Under the pieces are notes generated by a model. That model did not search any database, was not told where the DNA came from, and was given only the letters and a program-made list of their open reading frames with translations. A program made the position numbers and the translations under genes. DNA of 64,000 bases, from the NCBI RefSeq assembly GCF_000003815.2, contig NC_049989.1, forward strand, positions 1,257,705 to 1,321,704, in the 5' to 3' direction. Positions 31,456 to 43,394 of this stretch are shown piece after piece. The number at the start of each line of letters is the position of its first letter. Positions within the stretch are counted from its first letter, which is position 1. This DNA is from Branchiostoma floridae. Its lineage: Eukaryota; Chordata; Leptocardii; Amphioxiformes; Branchiostomatidae.

Positions 31456-31896
31456 CTAATACTTCCGTCATAATGTGATAGACTATTACAAGATCTTACG
31501 AGGCGTTTTGTCCAAGGACATGCTGATGCCGAGATGACTTTCATTTACAATGAGCACATTTTCAATTTGTTTTGGGGTGTGTGATAACTGTTGTAAGTTT
31601 GTAAAAGTTAGATCATCATCAGTACTAGCACGTAAACGTACGTTATGGGGAAATGTGTATACATGAAGATTACCCACAGATTTGACATTATAATTCGAAG
31701 CGAAGGAGAACGTTATAATACGCCTAATAAGATGTGAAACTTCAACAAGTCGGCAAGATGTCATTTTAAAGTAACCTCAAGACTGGCGGGAATTGGGAAC
31801 CATCTCACAAGGTTGAGAGTTTGTAAAGAATGTTAGATTGTGTATTCACTATCATGGAATCGTGCATAAACTGGGCATAAAAAATAATGTGTAGGT
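31456..31896. other. Linker between copies B and C
   Basis: No gene is seen. The first ~60 bp weakly resemble the ends of copies A and D (TTACAAG/TTGCAAGG, then a CTCAAGGAC-like block). The rest is unique in the window and AT-rich. Confidence 0.35.
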
Positions 31897-32680
31897 GGAC
31901 GTGGGTAGGTTAATGTATGAAATAAAGTTGATGAATGGCAAAAATTGATTGTCATTACACAAATACATGTTTGGACTCAATATTTCTTGTTCTTAAGTGT
32001 ATTAAGTTATTATTGTAAAGGTTACTATCTAATGGTTTCTGTTGTTTGATGATTGGTTAATATATTTTCTAATCAATCTTCATTTTGTATTATTCGGTAC
32101 TATTTAACATTTTTGTTGTTACAATCTGTCATCCCCTGTATGTCATTGCCATACACTACTCGCTATATGCAAGCAATGAGTGAATGGGTTACTATATTTA
32201 AAATGTAATGCACTTGTACACGATATTCTGATAAAAAGGGCACAGTTTTGAGTTGATTCATGTCTTTTTACCATAATGATTGTTGTTGGTAATGCTACTC
32301 CACGTTCACCCATGGCTATCCTTTGCTTAGGTTTGGGGAATGTGAGGTTGACGAATTGAAGGGTTATTTCACTGCGGTGAAGCCGTATCTACAGAGCCTT
32401 GCCTTGAGAGTTATACTTTGAAAGAAATGTCCTGAAGTAATACATTTATTACTTTGTAAGAACAACCCAAATACAGAATCTTTTATGCAAAAGGAATTGA
32501 GCACATTGCATCTTTCACTTATTTTGATTTCAGATCCCAGACAACAAGTGGCATAGCCTCATTTTCTGGCGAGACGATAAGGGAAAGTCCACCAGATGTA
32601 AATGCGCTCAATATTATAGAGACTGCTGTATGCACTTTAACTTATCTGCATTCCTTGTAGTGTAATCAGACAGATACGGC

Positions 32681-33120
32681 GAAGGGTACAGAGACCAAGG
32701 GTCACATGGAGCGATTCACGCTGATCTAAAGGAAAAGGCGAAGGATGAGGTCTTCGAGCCAGCCTCCAACTTGGTGGATGATGCGACGCTTCAGGCTGGA
32801 AACCATCCAGGGCTGCCTAGCCAAGCAGCACTGCTCCGTCACGTCAACAGAGCCAAGGCGAAGGTGAGACCAGAGGAACCACGGGCACAGGACCTGATGA
32901 CTTTCAAACTTGACGAGCAGTATATACCAGATGACTTTGATTTCCGGTGGAGAGGCCCCGGCGAAGAAGAAGCAACATCATATTTGATGCAGAAGCTGGG
33001 CATCCTGGCCACTTCCAGTAGCTGGTATATCGACGGAACTTTCAAGATTGTGCGAGCTTTCTTCAGATGCTGTACATGTCGGTGCACGCGTTCGTAAAGA
33101 GCGACGGCAAGATCAAACAG
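32681..33120 (+). pseudogene. FLYWCH/MULE transposase remnant, copy C
   Basis: Better preserved than copy A: 108 codons are open from 32771, running DATLQAGNHPGLPSQAALL, RPEEPRAQDLMTFKL, DFDFRWRGPGEEEATSYLMQ and KLGILATSSSWYIDGTFKIV. The last segment carries the W-Y-I-D-G-T-F motif with the presumed first catalytic Asp of MULE transposases. A 1-base shift near 33065 moves it to MLYMSVHAFVKSDGKIKQ, which ends at a donor GTAAAA. The DNA-binding finger and the C-terminal catalytic part are missing. Confidence 0.55.
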
Positions 33121-34539
33121 GTAAAAATAAAATGTAATTATCGACCATCTATAATCACCATGGATATTATTAATCACCATGGATATCAATGGAGTAAAGA
33201 AAAGTGTATTATAGCCGGTAAATATTGTTGTTTGACCAGTCTCGCTGGCATGCATGGTTCGGGAGAAAAGTGTCGAAGATTGCGGATCGCGGGAGCCAAA
33301 GACAAAGAGTTATCGGACCAGGTTGGGCAAAACCAAACCATGGAATACACCAGTGAAGGATATCTATACCTTTGAACAGATCACCGAAGACCACACAGAC
33401 TCTAGCAAAACAAAGGTATGTAGCCTAAAATTCCGTACAAACCCAGACCGAATTTATCTATGGATTGATGCTAGCAAAGCGCATTTCAATGAGTCGCTCG
33501 AAGCGGACAAGGGGTAAAAGTTTACCTGGAATTCACAATGTCCAGCTATCTGTTACTGACTCCGCTTCGTCGGGAGATAGCACCAAAATTCTCACCATCC
33601 TTTTCTAGCATACCGGCACAGTTCTAATCCGCGGCAAAAGGCTTATCTTGGTTTGCCAAGTCATGAAAGAAGTTAGTAGCCTTGAAGATGGCGGACTTGT
33701 GAATGAGGAACCCGTGGCCGGAGAAGCTGAAACAAGAGACAACAGCACGAAGACAACAGAGACTGCTTCGAAATCTGACGCGTCCGCCATGACAGTACCC
33801 GGCAGTGACCCAGAACAGACAACAATAGATCTGATCTTTGAGATAGACATTCAAGCAGAAACACAAAATAATTCAAGTCCCCTTCTATCCGCAAGGCACT
33901 AGGAGGTTTTGAGAACATTCTCCTTACACCACTCACAAAAGTACGGGTCTGTAGGAAAACGTAAGGAGAGAAGTCTACAGCTCAAAAGCCCACGTTCGCG
34001 GCAAGCCCTGAAAATCCCCGAAATGCAAACTAGACTAGTACAGAACAAGGATCGAAGGCATAATGACCAGACGAATGGGCATTCTCAAAGGGCATAATCC
34101 ATCTAATCCAATCAAATCAACATGGCATAAGACCGAAAACAAAAAAAAATGCATTATTTCTGTTATCTTACTTCAGAAGGATAAGAAATAAAGATGGGTT
34201 TGGAGACTTTGGACTCACTGATGCCGAGTGAATGGAGAGGCTATAGTGTTACCTAAGACTGATGTCTTGGTCGACAAAGGAAATGTCTCCTACACATCGA
34301 ATAGACCTAAAAAAGATGCCCTCCTACATTTTGCTAGACGGAAGTCTACTGACAAATGTATATGCATGCATTGGAGGAAAGGGGAATGATATTTAATCTA
34401 CGTTTCTTTAAATCCTGCATTTGTGTTAGATAAGCATGCCATAGAAATCTACTACTGAAAATAAAAGTACTTTTGGCATAATACAATTCTTCACCCGTGC
34501 TGAAGGACATTTAAGAATTGTTAGATTATATTTCGTAAA
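33121..34539 (+). other. Duplicated, mostly non-coding stretch of copy C
   Basis: Counterpart of 1216-2599. It holds an 84-codon frame at 33648-33902 homologous to 1725-1991, and small indels throughout. Nothing else is recognised. Confidence 0.35.
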
Positions 34540-35487
34540 GAAATCTGTCTCTTGATAAACGCGGTTTCTATGAAGGTCTTTTTACTGCAGTACCTGTTGA
34601 CGATGCCAGCATGGGTGTCCTGCTTTCCCATGTTGGTCGAACGTTGTCAGATGTACAGTCGGCTATGCTTGATACGCTTATTTCTGGTGTTGAGGGTTTT
34701 TTTTTTAGGTGCTAAAGGGCTTGGTAAGTGCCCAGGGTCGGATGGTATACCGAATGAGTTCTATCTGGCCCTGTGTGAGGTCTTGTCAGAGGATTTTGCG
34801 GGAGGGTTCTTTGAGCCCCACTCAAAATTTCTGTTATTACTTCATTGCAGAAGACCGGGGATGAGTCTGACCCCAAGAATAAGCGTCCCATTTTACTTTA
34901 AAATGTGGACTATAAGATTTTGTCCAAGGCTTTGACAAACCGTTTGATAGCTATTATGCCCACTCTTGTACATCCTGACCAAGACTGTTCTGTGCCTATT
35001 TTGAATAATTTGATTCTCCTTCGGGACATTGTTATTTACAGCAATGAGAAAGATCTCCGTGTGCCTTCCTGTCTTTGGATCACAAGAAGGCTTCTGAGTC
35101 AGTTTTTGTTATCTGCAGGCTGTTTTATCTAAGATAGGTTTTGGTCCGATTTTCAGGGCGTACATTACCACCCTATTTAGCGGAGCCGCCTTTTCCGTGA
35201 TTGTCAACGGTCAGCTTTCTGACCAGTTTCATCCGTCCCGCGGGGTGCGGCAGGGATGTTCTCTGTCCCCCTTATTGTATGTTCTCTCCCTTTAACCATT
35301 CTCTGAAATGGTCAGGAACAGTGTTAACATTCGTGGTCTTCGTCTCCCAGGTGGAGCGGAGTTATTTCATTATGCCGATGATAATACCGGTATTTTAGCG
35401 GAAGATGATTCCATCCGGCATTTTGTCAAGGATGTTTCTGTTTATGAAAAGGGTTCCGGAGCCTGTTTGAATAAGGGTAAAGACTAG
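34540..35487 (+). pseudogene. Tx1/L1-type reverse transcriptase remnant, copy C
   Basis: It has the same motifs and breaks as copies A and B: VDYKILSKALTNRL, HPDQDCSVP, GVRQGCSLSP and HYADDNTGIL. It shares B's short deletion after CSVP. Confidence 0.7.
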
Positions 35488-35806
35488 AGGGTTGTTATTC
35501 AGGCACGTTTTTTTTTATGTCACACGGGCTACAGGTACTCTTGTTGCCCCCCGTGACTGGCCTGCTGACGACGACACATTTGCAGGTTTTGGGAATGACC
35601 ACATACGCACACCTGTGATCATTTCCAGCCTATCCTGGCAAGGAACGGGTTTGACGAGGATGCATGCGTTACGAAGGAATTGGGCTGGGGTCAACCAAAA
35701 GGACTGCTTGAATTGTGTAGCTGTGGGAAAACATCTTCCTAGACGAGGAGAGAGCAGTTCACCAAAGTGTTGCAGCTGCCTTTTTCCTTACCACTGCTGC
35801 CGCGCC

Positions 35807-37565
35807 GTGGAACGTGGCTTCAATTGCATAATTAGCTGCTTAGGTAAACTATTCTCCTCAATATTAAACACTCCCTTAGTTAGTTATGCCGAAAACAATA
35901 GTCTTTTCAAACCCCATCAGGCAGGGTTTAGGAAGAACTTTAGAACTACAGATAATCTTTTCGTGTTAAGTACTTTAGTTAGCAAGCATCTAAGTAAAAA
36001 TTCCCGTCTCTTTGCATGTTTTGTAGATTTTAGTGAAGCGTTCGACTCCGTCTGGAGAAATGGCCTCCTTTACAAATTAAACAAGTTAGGTATACAGGGC
36101 AACTTTCTTCGAACCATCAAAGACATGTATTCAAAAACCACAAATCGTGTGAAATACAGTCAAGGTCTGACTGAACCTTTTGTCAGAAACTGTGGTGTCA
36201 GACAGGGATGTAATTTAAGCCCAACTTTATTCAATTTATTTTTAAATGATAATACATCTGTCTTTGATAATGATATTTGTAACCCCCCAACTATGTACAG
36301 TAAGCGTGTCTCTTGTCTATTGTATGCGGATGATTTAATTCTTTTCTCTGAATCCAAACAAGGTTCGTTGAGTAGACTAGAAGAATACTGTCAAACATGG
36401 CACCTAAATGTGAACCTTAGGAAAACAAAAAAAAATTGTTTTCACTAAGGGTGGTCGTATACCAAAAGATGTGTATTTCATGTATAAGAACAATCCTGTT
36501 GAAATAGTGACAACCTATTGTTATTTAGGTATTGTGGTCAATTCTGCGGGTACTTTCAAGGCGAACAACAAACACTTGTACAGTAGGGGACTGAAAGCTT
36601 TGTTTGGGATAAATCAATCCCAAGACAAAGCCGATGCGCCTTTGTCTGTCAGAAACAAACTTTTTGATACCTGTGTTAAGCCCATAATTCTTTATGGATC
36701 GGAAATCTGGGGTCCTGCTAAAAACTCCAAATTCTGTCTTATCGAATCAATACACCTAAAGTTCTGTAAGCAAACCCTACACGTGCCAAGATCCACAAGT
36801 GGCCTCGCCGCTAGAGCCGAGTTAGGGAGGTTCCCCATTCTGGAAGCCTCCCTAAATGCCATTAAACACTTAATTAGACTTCGCCAGAAAGAACCAGCAG
36901 GCAGTTTTCAGTCAGACGCTCTCTCCTGTCAGATAGATTTAGACAAAGCTGGAGCCAAGTGTTGGGCTTCAGGAGTTCGCCAGTCACTGGAGGAATGCGG
37001 TTATGGTTATGTATGGCATTGTCCTCTACAGCATAATACAAATTCGTCTCAAATTATCAATTCATTCAATCAGCGTCTAAAAGACATTTACTTTCAAACC
37101 TTTCTAAGAGAGATACACAATGACAACAAAGGTGGATCCGCTAAAAACAAACTGAGGTCTTACAGACTGTTCAAGTCAACCTATAATGTAGAACAATACC
37201 TGGATATTGACAATATTCGGCACAGGACGGCCGTCACAAAATACGAATCAGTTGCCATAAATTACACATTGAAACCGGAAGACATAACCGCACTCCTCTA
37301 GAACAACGAATATGTAGACACTGCAATCTAGATAAGTTAGAAGACGATCATTTTGTAGTAGAATGTAGTTTGTACAAGAAAGAGAGAGCTGAACTCTACA
37401 GACTAATAGAACCCATGTTCCACCACTTCATACATCTAAGTAATATAGACAAATTCATATTCCTTATGAATCTAGACAAACTTTTACTTATAAAGCATAT
37501 CTGTTCTTACATTTTCAATATCACAAAGAAACGAGAAGAAGCCGAATGTACGCAGTAGAATACGA
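35807..37565 (+). mobile_element. LINE ORF2 fragment of another family inside copy C
   Basis: It starts mid-RT: IISCLGKLFSSILNTPL, QAGFRKNFRTTDNLF, catalytic CFVDFSEAFDSVWRNG, GVRQGCNLSPTLFNLFLN and LLYADDLILFSES. A frameshift in an A-run near 36430 leads to the next frame (36471-37301): TYCYLGIVVNSAGTF, LYGSEIWGP, ELGRFPILEASLNAIKHLIR. Another shift near 37301 leads to CRHCNLDKLEDDHFVVEC (CX2CX8HX4C), the tail zinc motif. It differs from both the Tx1-type and CR1-type RTs here. There is no 5' end, no poly(A) and no target duplication, so it probably arrived by recombination. 46568-47770 has a related C-terminal part. Confidence 0.75.
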
Positions 37566-38394
37566 TTCTTGAGTAGTGTAGATTCATTGTAGTAGACTGG
37601 AAAGTCCGGAAACACGACAAATACGACTAGATAAGGTTAACAAAGCAGATGGATCTCTTACCAAAAATCTAATTTTCTACCATACGGAAAGGAATCCTTC
37701 TTGCTCACAGTAGGGAAGAGAAAACCTCTGTAAAAGTATGGATGCACGTTAGACGGGGCACGAAGCCTGTCTGTACCGAAGCCGGCCCGTAGACGGGGTC
37801 CGGTGCCACAAAAACTCTCGTAACTCAACTGAACCTGAACATACAGAGTCAGGAAACCCACCAAAACGATCCTGGGAAACCCAGCAAACCGAAAAACTTA
37901 ATGTCGGGCCTAACTGTCCGTCCCAACCGGCCGAAAATGGCAGAGGACGAGTTCTATACAGAGAGCGTGGTTCTGCCTCGTGTGGTTATGTCCAGACGTG
38001 TTGGGACGCTACGCATGCGCGCATCGAGGAGGGTCTGAATGGGGGTGCTAGAACACAATATTTCGCCGGGGATATATAAATGGTTAAGGACATCCCGAAG
38101 TAACATGAAAACTTCTGGTCTCATTGATACATTTCTCCTCGATGTGATAGTGTAAAACACGTTGGATGTGACAATGGCTAGCTTCTACGATAAACGTCCC
38201 TCTAATGTAGAGGAAGCATTATTGCGGAATCGAATAGTCACGAAGATTCCGGATTGGATATCCTTGACCTAAGAATGCAAGTCAGTCATGTCTGTATCAT
38301 GAAGCTCTGTGTGAAGAGGCCGTCAAAAAGAGATTTCGAATGTTTGCAATGCGACTGGTGACCTGTTAACGGATCACTCGGGAGATTTTATCAT
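37566..38394. other. Leader end of copy C and flank
   Basis: 37590-38110 is the gag leader of copy C with the 68-codon small ORF (37658-37864, -). 38111-38394 has short broken frames only, and no gene is recognised. Confidence 0.4.
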
Positions 38395-39005
38395 TTTTTC
38401 GTGGATTCTATGAAGCTATTTTTACTGCTGAGCCTGTTGACAATGCCAACATGGATGTCTTGCTTTCCCATATGGGTCGAACTTTGTCAGCTTAACAGTC
38501 AGCTATGCTCGACGCTCCTATTTCTGGAGTTGAGATTTTCAAGGCGTTGAAGGGCATGGAGGGTGGTAAGTGCCCAGGGTCGGACGGTTTACCGACGGAG
38601 TTCTACCTGGCCCTGTGGGATGTTTTGGGGGAGGATTTGTGTGAGGTGTTGTCAGAGGTTTTGCGGGAGGGTTCTTTGAGCCTCACTCAAAACTTCTCTG
38701 TTATTACTTTATTTCAGAAGGCCAAGGATGAGTCTGACCCCAACAATAAACGTCTCATTTTTCTTTTAAATGTGGACTAAGATTTTATCTTAAGTTCTTA
38801 CGAATCGTTTCGATGTACTCTCTAGCCTTAATAAGGCACTCTTCCATTTCTTATGGAAGGTCAAGAGAGTGATAATTGCTCGACGGTCTGTTTTCTTACC
38901 GGTCGACAAAGGAGGCTTGGGGGGTTGTTGACATCTCTTTGAAGATCAAGTGTATGCATCTGAAGTATTTCGTTTGCTGAAGGATGACAACAACAACAAA
39001 ATTAA
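38395..39005 (+). pseudogene. Tx1-type ORF2 fragment
   Basis: A 91-codon frame (38505-38780) reads SGVEIFKALKGMEGGKCPGS, DGLPTEFYLALWDVLGEDLC and FSVITLFQKAKDESDPNNKR, the segment just before the RT core. After LNVD it is cut to the distal piece (SVFLPVDKGG, 38893) homologous to 27121, so the catalytic core is deleted. It is closer to an intact element than copies A to C in this part. Confidence 0.65.
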
Positions 39006-39895
39006 AGGGTGACAAAATCAAGAACCTTTTGCATTTTCTGTTGAGCTGGCAAAAATAGCTGGCCAAACAATGCACTGTAGCTGCTGAAATGAAACGAAAA
39101 ATTGAGTTAGAACTTAAAGAATAAAAAAAATGAAATAGATAAACTACAAGAAAAATTTAGTCACGTCAGAAGAAATTGTGACACAAAAAGATGGCGTGTA
39201 TAAAGCAGACGTCAGAGAATGCCACAGACAGCAATATTGCCATTAGGCACATAGTTCCAGCAGTAAGAACAGTGCTAAGCAGCAAAAAGAAGGGCTGGAA
39301 ACCTACCTAGCTATGACACTCTTGCATTCTCTTCTACGTGAATGTAAATGTCTCAGCTTTTTTTATTGCAGCGATATCAGTGTTGAGAAGTCAAAAAAAG
39401 GGCAACTGTCTGTCGTGATGGAACGAGCAAGAATAAACAGTTTCGATGATCAGCAGATGTCAACAGAATGAGGTACCTTACCACTTGTGTGCAAAAGCAG
39501 TTGCAACAGAAGATGAAACATTGTGCGAGACACATCAGGAGATTTTACTTAAGATGGCATATATGCTGTCAAAATTCGTGGATGGACAACGTCAGGAACA
39601 GTTTGTACAAGACATATTGGGGACAAATTGGCTGTACAATGTCTAACAGAGCAGCAGTGATGAAGTCTTCTTGGCAGAAGTTGAGTTAATTACATCAAAG
39701 TTAACACTTGGTGGGAGTGAGGTGCTACGCCGAGTCTTTCTATTTGATCTGGATTGTATCCGTATATATGTAAGCCAGGGAGTGAGAATCCTCCCTCGGT
39801 ATGAACTGTATGAGAACAAGTACAAATGCTCTGACAAGTATAAAGTTACTTTTTGTCAAGAGAGTATCTGTTAAGATCTGTTATTTATTCAATGC
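39006..39895 (+). other. Unassigned, weakly coding
   Basis: Two overlapping frames at 39446-39689 and one at 39671-39874 may be pieces of one exon (MAYMLSKFVDGQRQEQFVQD, LTLGGSEVLRRVFLFDLD). No domain is recognised. It lies directly before the tandem array, as the unassigned segment does in copies A and B. Confidence 0.25.
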
Positions 39896-39899
39896 CAGA

Positions 39900-40830
39900 C
39901 TGTTTTTCAGTACAAAATTAATCAAAAATGCTCATTTGGTGCAGCATCCCACCAGGCCTGTACTGCTTGCACTGCATGATAGTGTTTATGTGGCCCATTG
40001 TTTTTCATTGGCAAAAGGGACTTAGATTGTCTTTTTTTTTAATGTGACAGTGATAAATTGTATTGAGAGAGCCAGTACATTGTACTTTATTTTCTTTCAT
40101 ATCTATGTCGCTAGTGTTTTTGGTAGAAAAAAGGACTTAGATTGTATTTCCCTGAATGCCTATATCTAGCTACTTTTTTCGTAAAAAAAGGATGGAATGC
40201 AGTAAAATGTATTGAGAAAGACAGTACAGTGTACTTTATTTTCTGTAATATCTACGTGGCCAGAGTTTTTTTTTCGTATAAAAATAACGTAATTAAGTAA
40301 TATGTAATGAAAAGACTTTATTTTCTTTAATATCTATGTGGCCAGTATTTTTTCTTAGAAAAAAGGACGTAATACAATTAATTGTAATAAGAAAAATAAT
40401 TATTTTTCTAATAGCTATGTGGCAAGTGTTTTTTTTCTAAAAAAAATAGAGTACATTAAATTGTATTGAAATGTTTTAATTTCTTTAATACCTATGTGGA
40501 TAGTGTTTTCCGTAGAAAAAAGACGTAATACAGTAGATTGTAATGAGAAAGATAGGTTCTTCAATAGCTGTGTGGCCAGTGTTTTCCTGTAGAAAAGGGA
40601 CGTGATATACAGCAAATTGTAATGAGAAAGACTTTATTTTCTTTAATACCTATGTGGCCAGTGATTTTTTGTAGAAAAGGGACGTGATACAGTAAATTGT
40701 ATTAAGAAATACTTTTTTTAATACCTACATGTATATGGCCTGTGCTTTTGTCAGGAGAAAAACCATCACGTAATGCTGTAAATTCTATTTAGAAATACAG
40801 TACATTGTACTTTATTACCTATGAGAAGAC
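39900..40830. repeat. Main ~80-bp tandem array
   Basis: About nine to ten units start near 40102, 40159, 40252, 40332, 40413, 40491, 40566, 40649 and 40722, mostly 75-83 bp apart. The core is TA(C/T)CTATGTGGCCAGTG, then a T-run, GTAGAAAAAAGGACGT, CAGTAAATTGTAATGAGAAA and GACTTTATTTTC. Units differ by indels in A and T runs. An AATAAA (40866) follows, so the array could be a transcribed 3' UTR. Short versions lie in copies A and B. Confidence 0.8.
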
Positions 40831-41394
40831 GCATGATGTTGCAATATTCTCTTTAATGAAACTTCAATAAATACTTGAAAGTTGAATGCCGTCTGATAAC
40901 TCAGTGATTGAATGTGATAACACTTAATCATCGTGCATCATGGCTGATGGTCAAAGTAATTAACATCCAGTGCACCTATGAACTTGTGCCTTTTCAGTCA
41001 AAGCATCAAGTATTGGTCAAAAAAGATTTTAAAAAAAGCCAGTAATAAAAATTCAGACTCTAAAAGTAAAAATACATAGACAAATTTCGGGCAAGAGAAA
41101 AGTGGGTTCTGACAAGTAAACCATTTTTTTACTTGCCAGACAAGTGAATTTTAGAAAGCTTGCCCACCCCTGTGAGGCCTTGCAATGTATAGAATAATTG
41201 CATAAGGTTTATCAATAAACAATCTTTGCGACACGGTATACATTGGAGTGATAACACCATGCCGTGGTAGAAAGCCCATGTTACCTGTCTTCATACCATG
41301 GTTGACTTCTTTACTTTTAGGTTGATGGTGGAAGATTGAGGGAATTGAAAAAAAAACACAGAAAATAAAACGTCGATGACAAACTCTTGAGTTG
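40831..41394. other. No gene seen
   Basis: AT-rich non-coding DNA. A short inverted motif ACTTGCC…GACAAGT lies near 41130. Nothing else is recognised. Confidence 0.4.
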
Positions 41395-41890
41395 TGCTTT
41401 TTACCTTTGCCAGAATGGCTAAGGTTATGTTTTCGGTTTGGTGGTGTGGTTCTCCCCGTTTGTGAGCAGCATAACTCGAGAGGACTTCGATGGATGCAGC
41501 TGATATTTGGTGGGTGGGTAGGGGTGTGGAAGACGAAGGTCGAGTTCGATAATGGGCCTCCTAGCGGCTGGCTAAGGTACTGCAGCAGGACCTGCATGCT
41601 TGATATCTCGCGTTCCGGACATGCTGCGGTCGTGATTTTTGAGCGTTAGGGAGCCCTTAAAGCAGGGAGTGATTGCTGCGAGTTTGGGCCCCCTAGCGGC
41701 TTTCATGGAAGTGCAGGCGCCGGTTTAATTGCAAACTTTTGTCTGCGGACAGCATAACTCGAGAAGACTTTGACGGATGCAGCTGGTATTTGGTGGGTGG
41801 GTAGGGGTCTGGGAAACGAAGGGGGAGTTCGATAATGGGCCCCCTAGCGGCTTCCCTTGGTACTGCAGCGCAACTTCCGGGTGTGTTTTT
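41395..41890. repeat. Dispersed repeat, two units (GCATAACTCGAG type)
   Basis: Unit 1 (41395-41600) starts ACCTTTGCCAGAATGGCTAA and contains GCATAACTCGAG, GATATTTGGTGGGTGGGTAG and CCTAGCGGCTGGCTAAGGTA. Unit 2 (41741-41880) lacks the first part. A third unit is at 43183. Frames on the minus strand here are incidental. Confidence 0.7.
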
Positions 41891-43182
41891 CCATCTTCTG
41901 AACATGGTATGGCCACGAGTTTCGGGTGTTAGATAGCTGTTGTGCTCAGGAGTTAGTGACATAAGTTTGGGCCCCCTAGCGGCTAGTGTAGGGATAGCAG
42001 GGGCATTCTTGTCAAAAACTTCTGTCAGTACAACCCCACTCCACCTTAGCAGCTGTCAGCACAGTTGAGGGGTTCCTGGTCCATGAATAATGGACTGGCC
42101 TATGATCAGTCAGTACTGTGAGCAACCTGATATTTCAGAGGTGTAAAGGTCAGACCTTGCAAATGTGTTAGTTGACCCTTAGGCCATATGATCAACTTGG
42201 CAAGCCAAAATGATGGGCTTATGTACATAACAACGGTCTTAGTCTGTATTCTTCTCCTTCCTTTGAGTTTGAGAGGTCAAGGTACACTGTCATCTCTCTT
42301 TTCACTACATGGTCTCAATTTGAGCTGTCCTTGCAGTAGTCTTTTAAAAGCCATTTTCAGTCTCAAAGCCTTCATGCATTCAAGTCTGTCTCCAAAGAGT
42401 CAGAACTTTGAAGCTTGAACTATGTAGAACATGTATCTTACCTTTTGGTTGTGTATCTTACCTTATCATATGGTTGTGAGATTTGGGGCAGAGCTAATTC
42501 AGAAGACAATTGCCCAGCAGAAATTACACGGAGGTGATTTTGTGGAAAATCTTTTGGGTGTACATAGAGATACAAGGTAGTAGAGCAGAGCTTGGGACAT
42601 TGTTCCCAATTGACTTACATATATTTAATGTACAGTCAAGTTGTGGCTACGCTTCAAACATTCGGACTTTTCAACACATCCCCTATTGTGAGTAGGCGCG
42701 TTATCACTCTGTCATCAAATTGAATATGAACTGATGAACAGCTGTAAGGAATTCAGGTTACAAGGCGTAAGGGAAATTTGAAACGATATCGGTTACTTTT
42801 TTCTATGGATGTCTGAATTCACAGTTAGACAATAAGTACATAATGTACATTGTTAAAAATGTGGTTGAAAGATATATATATCCAGATATGTTTTCATTGA
42901 CTGTCTACAAAAAAGTAAAGAAGGGATTCTCCAGGGAATATTATATAAAATTTTCTAGATAAATATGTGGTATGGTGGGCTTTGTGCAAACTTAGAAGTA
43001 GTGCCTACCCCCTTGCAATTGTGACAGGGTGGTGGAAATGGTACTTGTTTCTCGATGCTTTAAGCTTGAGGGTGACTTCTGAACAGTTTCATACAACTAA
43101 AATGCACATTTGTGGAGTTATGGTTTTGGAGCTGAGGGGTTGCCGCACAAACCTGGACAATAGACTAAAACCACTGCGACAA
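41891..43182. other. No gene seen
   Basis: Short frames only, with no splice-supported exon or known motif. One extra CCCCCTAGCGGCTAG block (~41970) belongs to the dispersed repeat. Confidence 0.35.
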
Positions 43183-43375
43183 TTTTACCTTTGCCAGAAT
43201 GGCTAAGGTTAGGTTTTGGATGTGTTTGTGTGTCTGTGTGTGTGTTAACAGCATAACTCGAGAAGCCTGGGATGGATCCTGATGATATTTGGTAGGTGGG
43301 TAGGGATCGGGAAACGAAGGTCAAGTTTGATAATGGACCCCCTAGCGGCTTGCTAAGGTACTGCAGCAGAAACTC
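43183..43375. repeat. Dispersed repeat, third unit
   Basis: Same order of blocks as 41395-41600 (ACCTTTGCCAGAATGGCTAA, GCATAACTCGAG, GGTGGGTAGGGATCGGGAAA, CCCCTAGCGGC), with a TGTGTG stretch inserted near 43220. Confidence 0.7.
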
Positions 43376-43394
43376 AACTTTGGACGAAATAACT

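Larger units (their letters stand above)
31897..38110. repeat. Composite repeat, copy C, internally replaced
   Basis: 31897-35806 follows 1-3882 of copy A. 35807-37589 is foreign LINE sequence in place of A's 3883-5749. From 37590 the match resumes (A 5750 onward) to the leader end near 38110. The replaced length (~1.78 kb) is close to the lost length (~1.87 kb). The tandem repeat and gag are therefore absent here, but the small ORF (37658-37864, -) and the GCATGCGC leader motif (38013) remain. Confidence 0.8.

Noticed and set aside
36160-36357. Minus-strand frame opposite the RT at 35807-37565
   Set aside because: It is a shadow of the + strand RT, which has catalytic motifs.
41151-41962. 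Minus-strand frames of 148 and 89 codons
   Set aside because: They lie in the GCATAACTCGAG dispersed repeat and repeat the same peptides out of phase.
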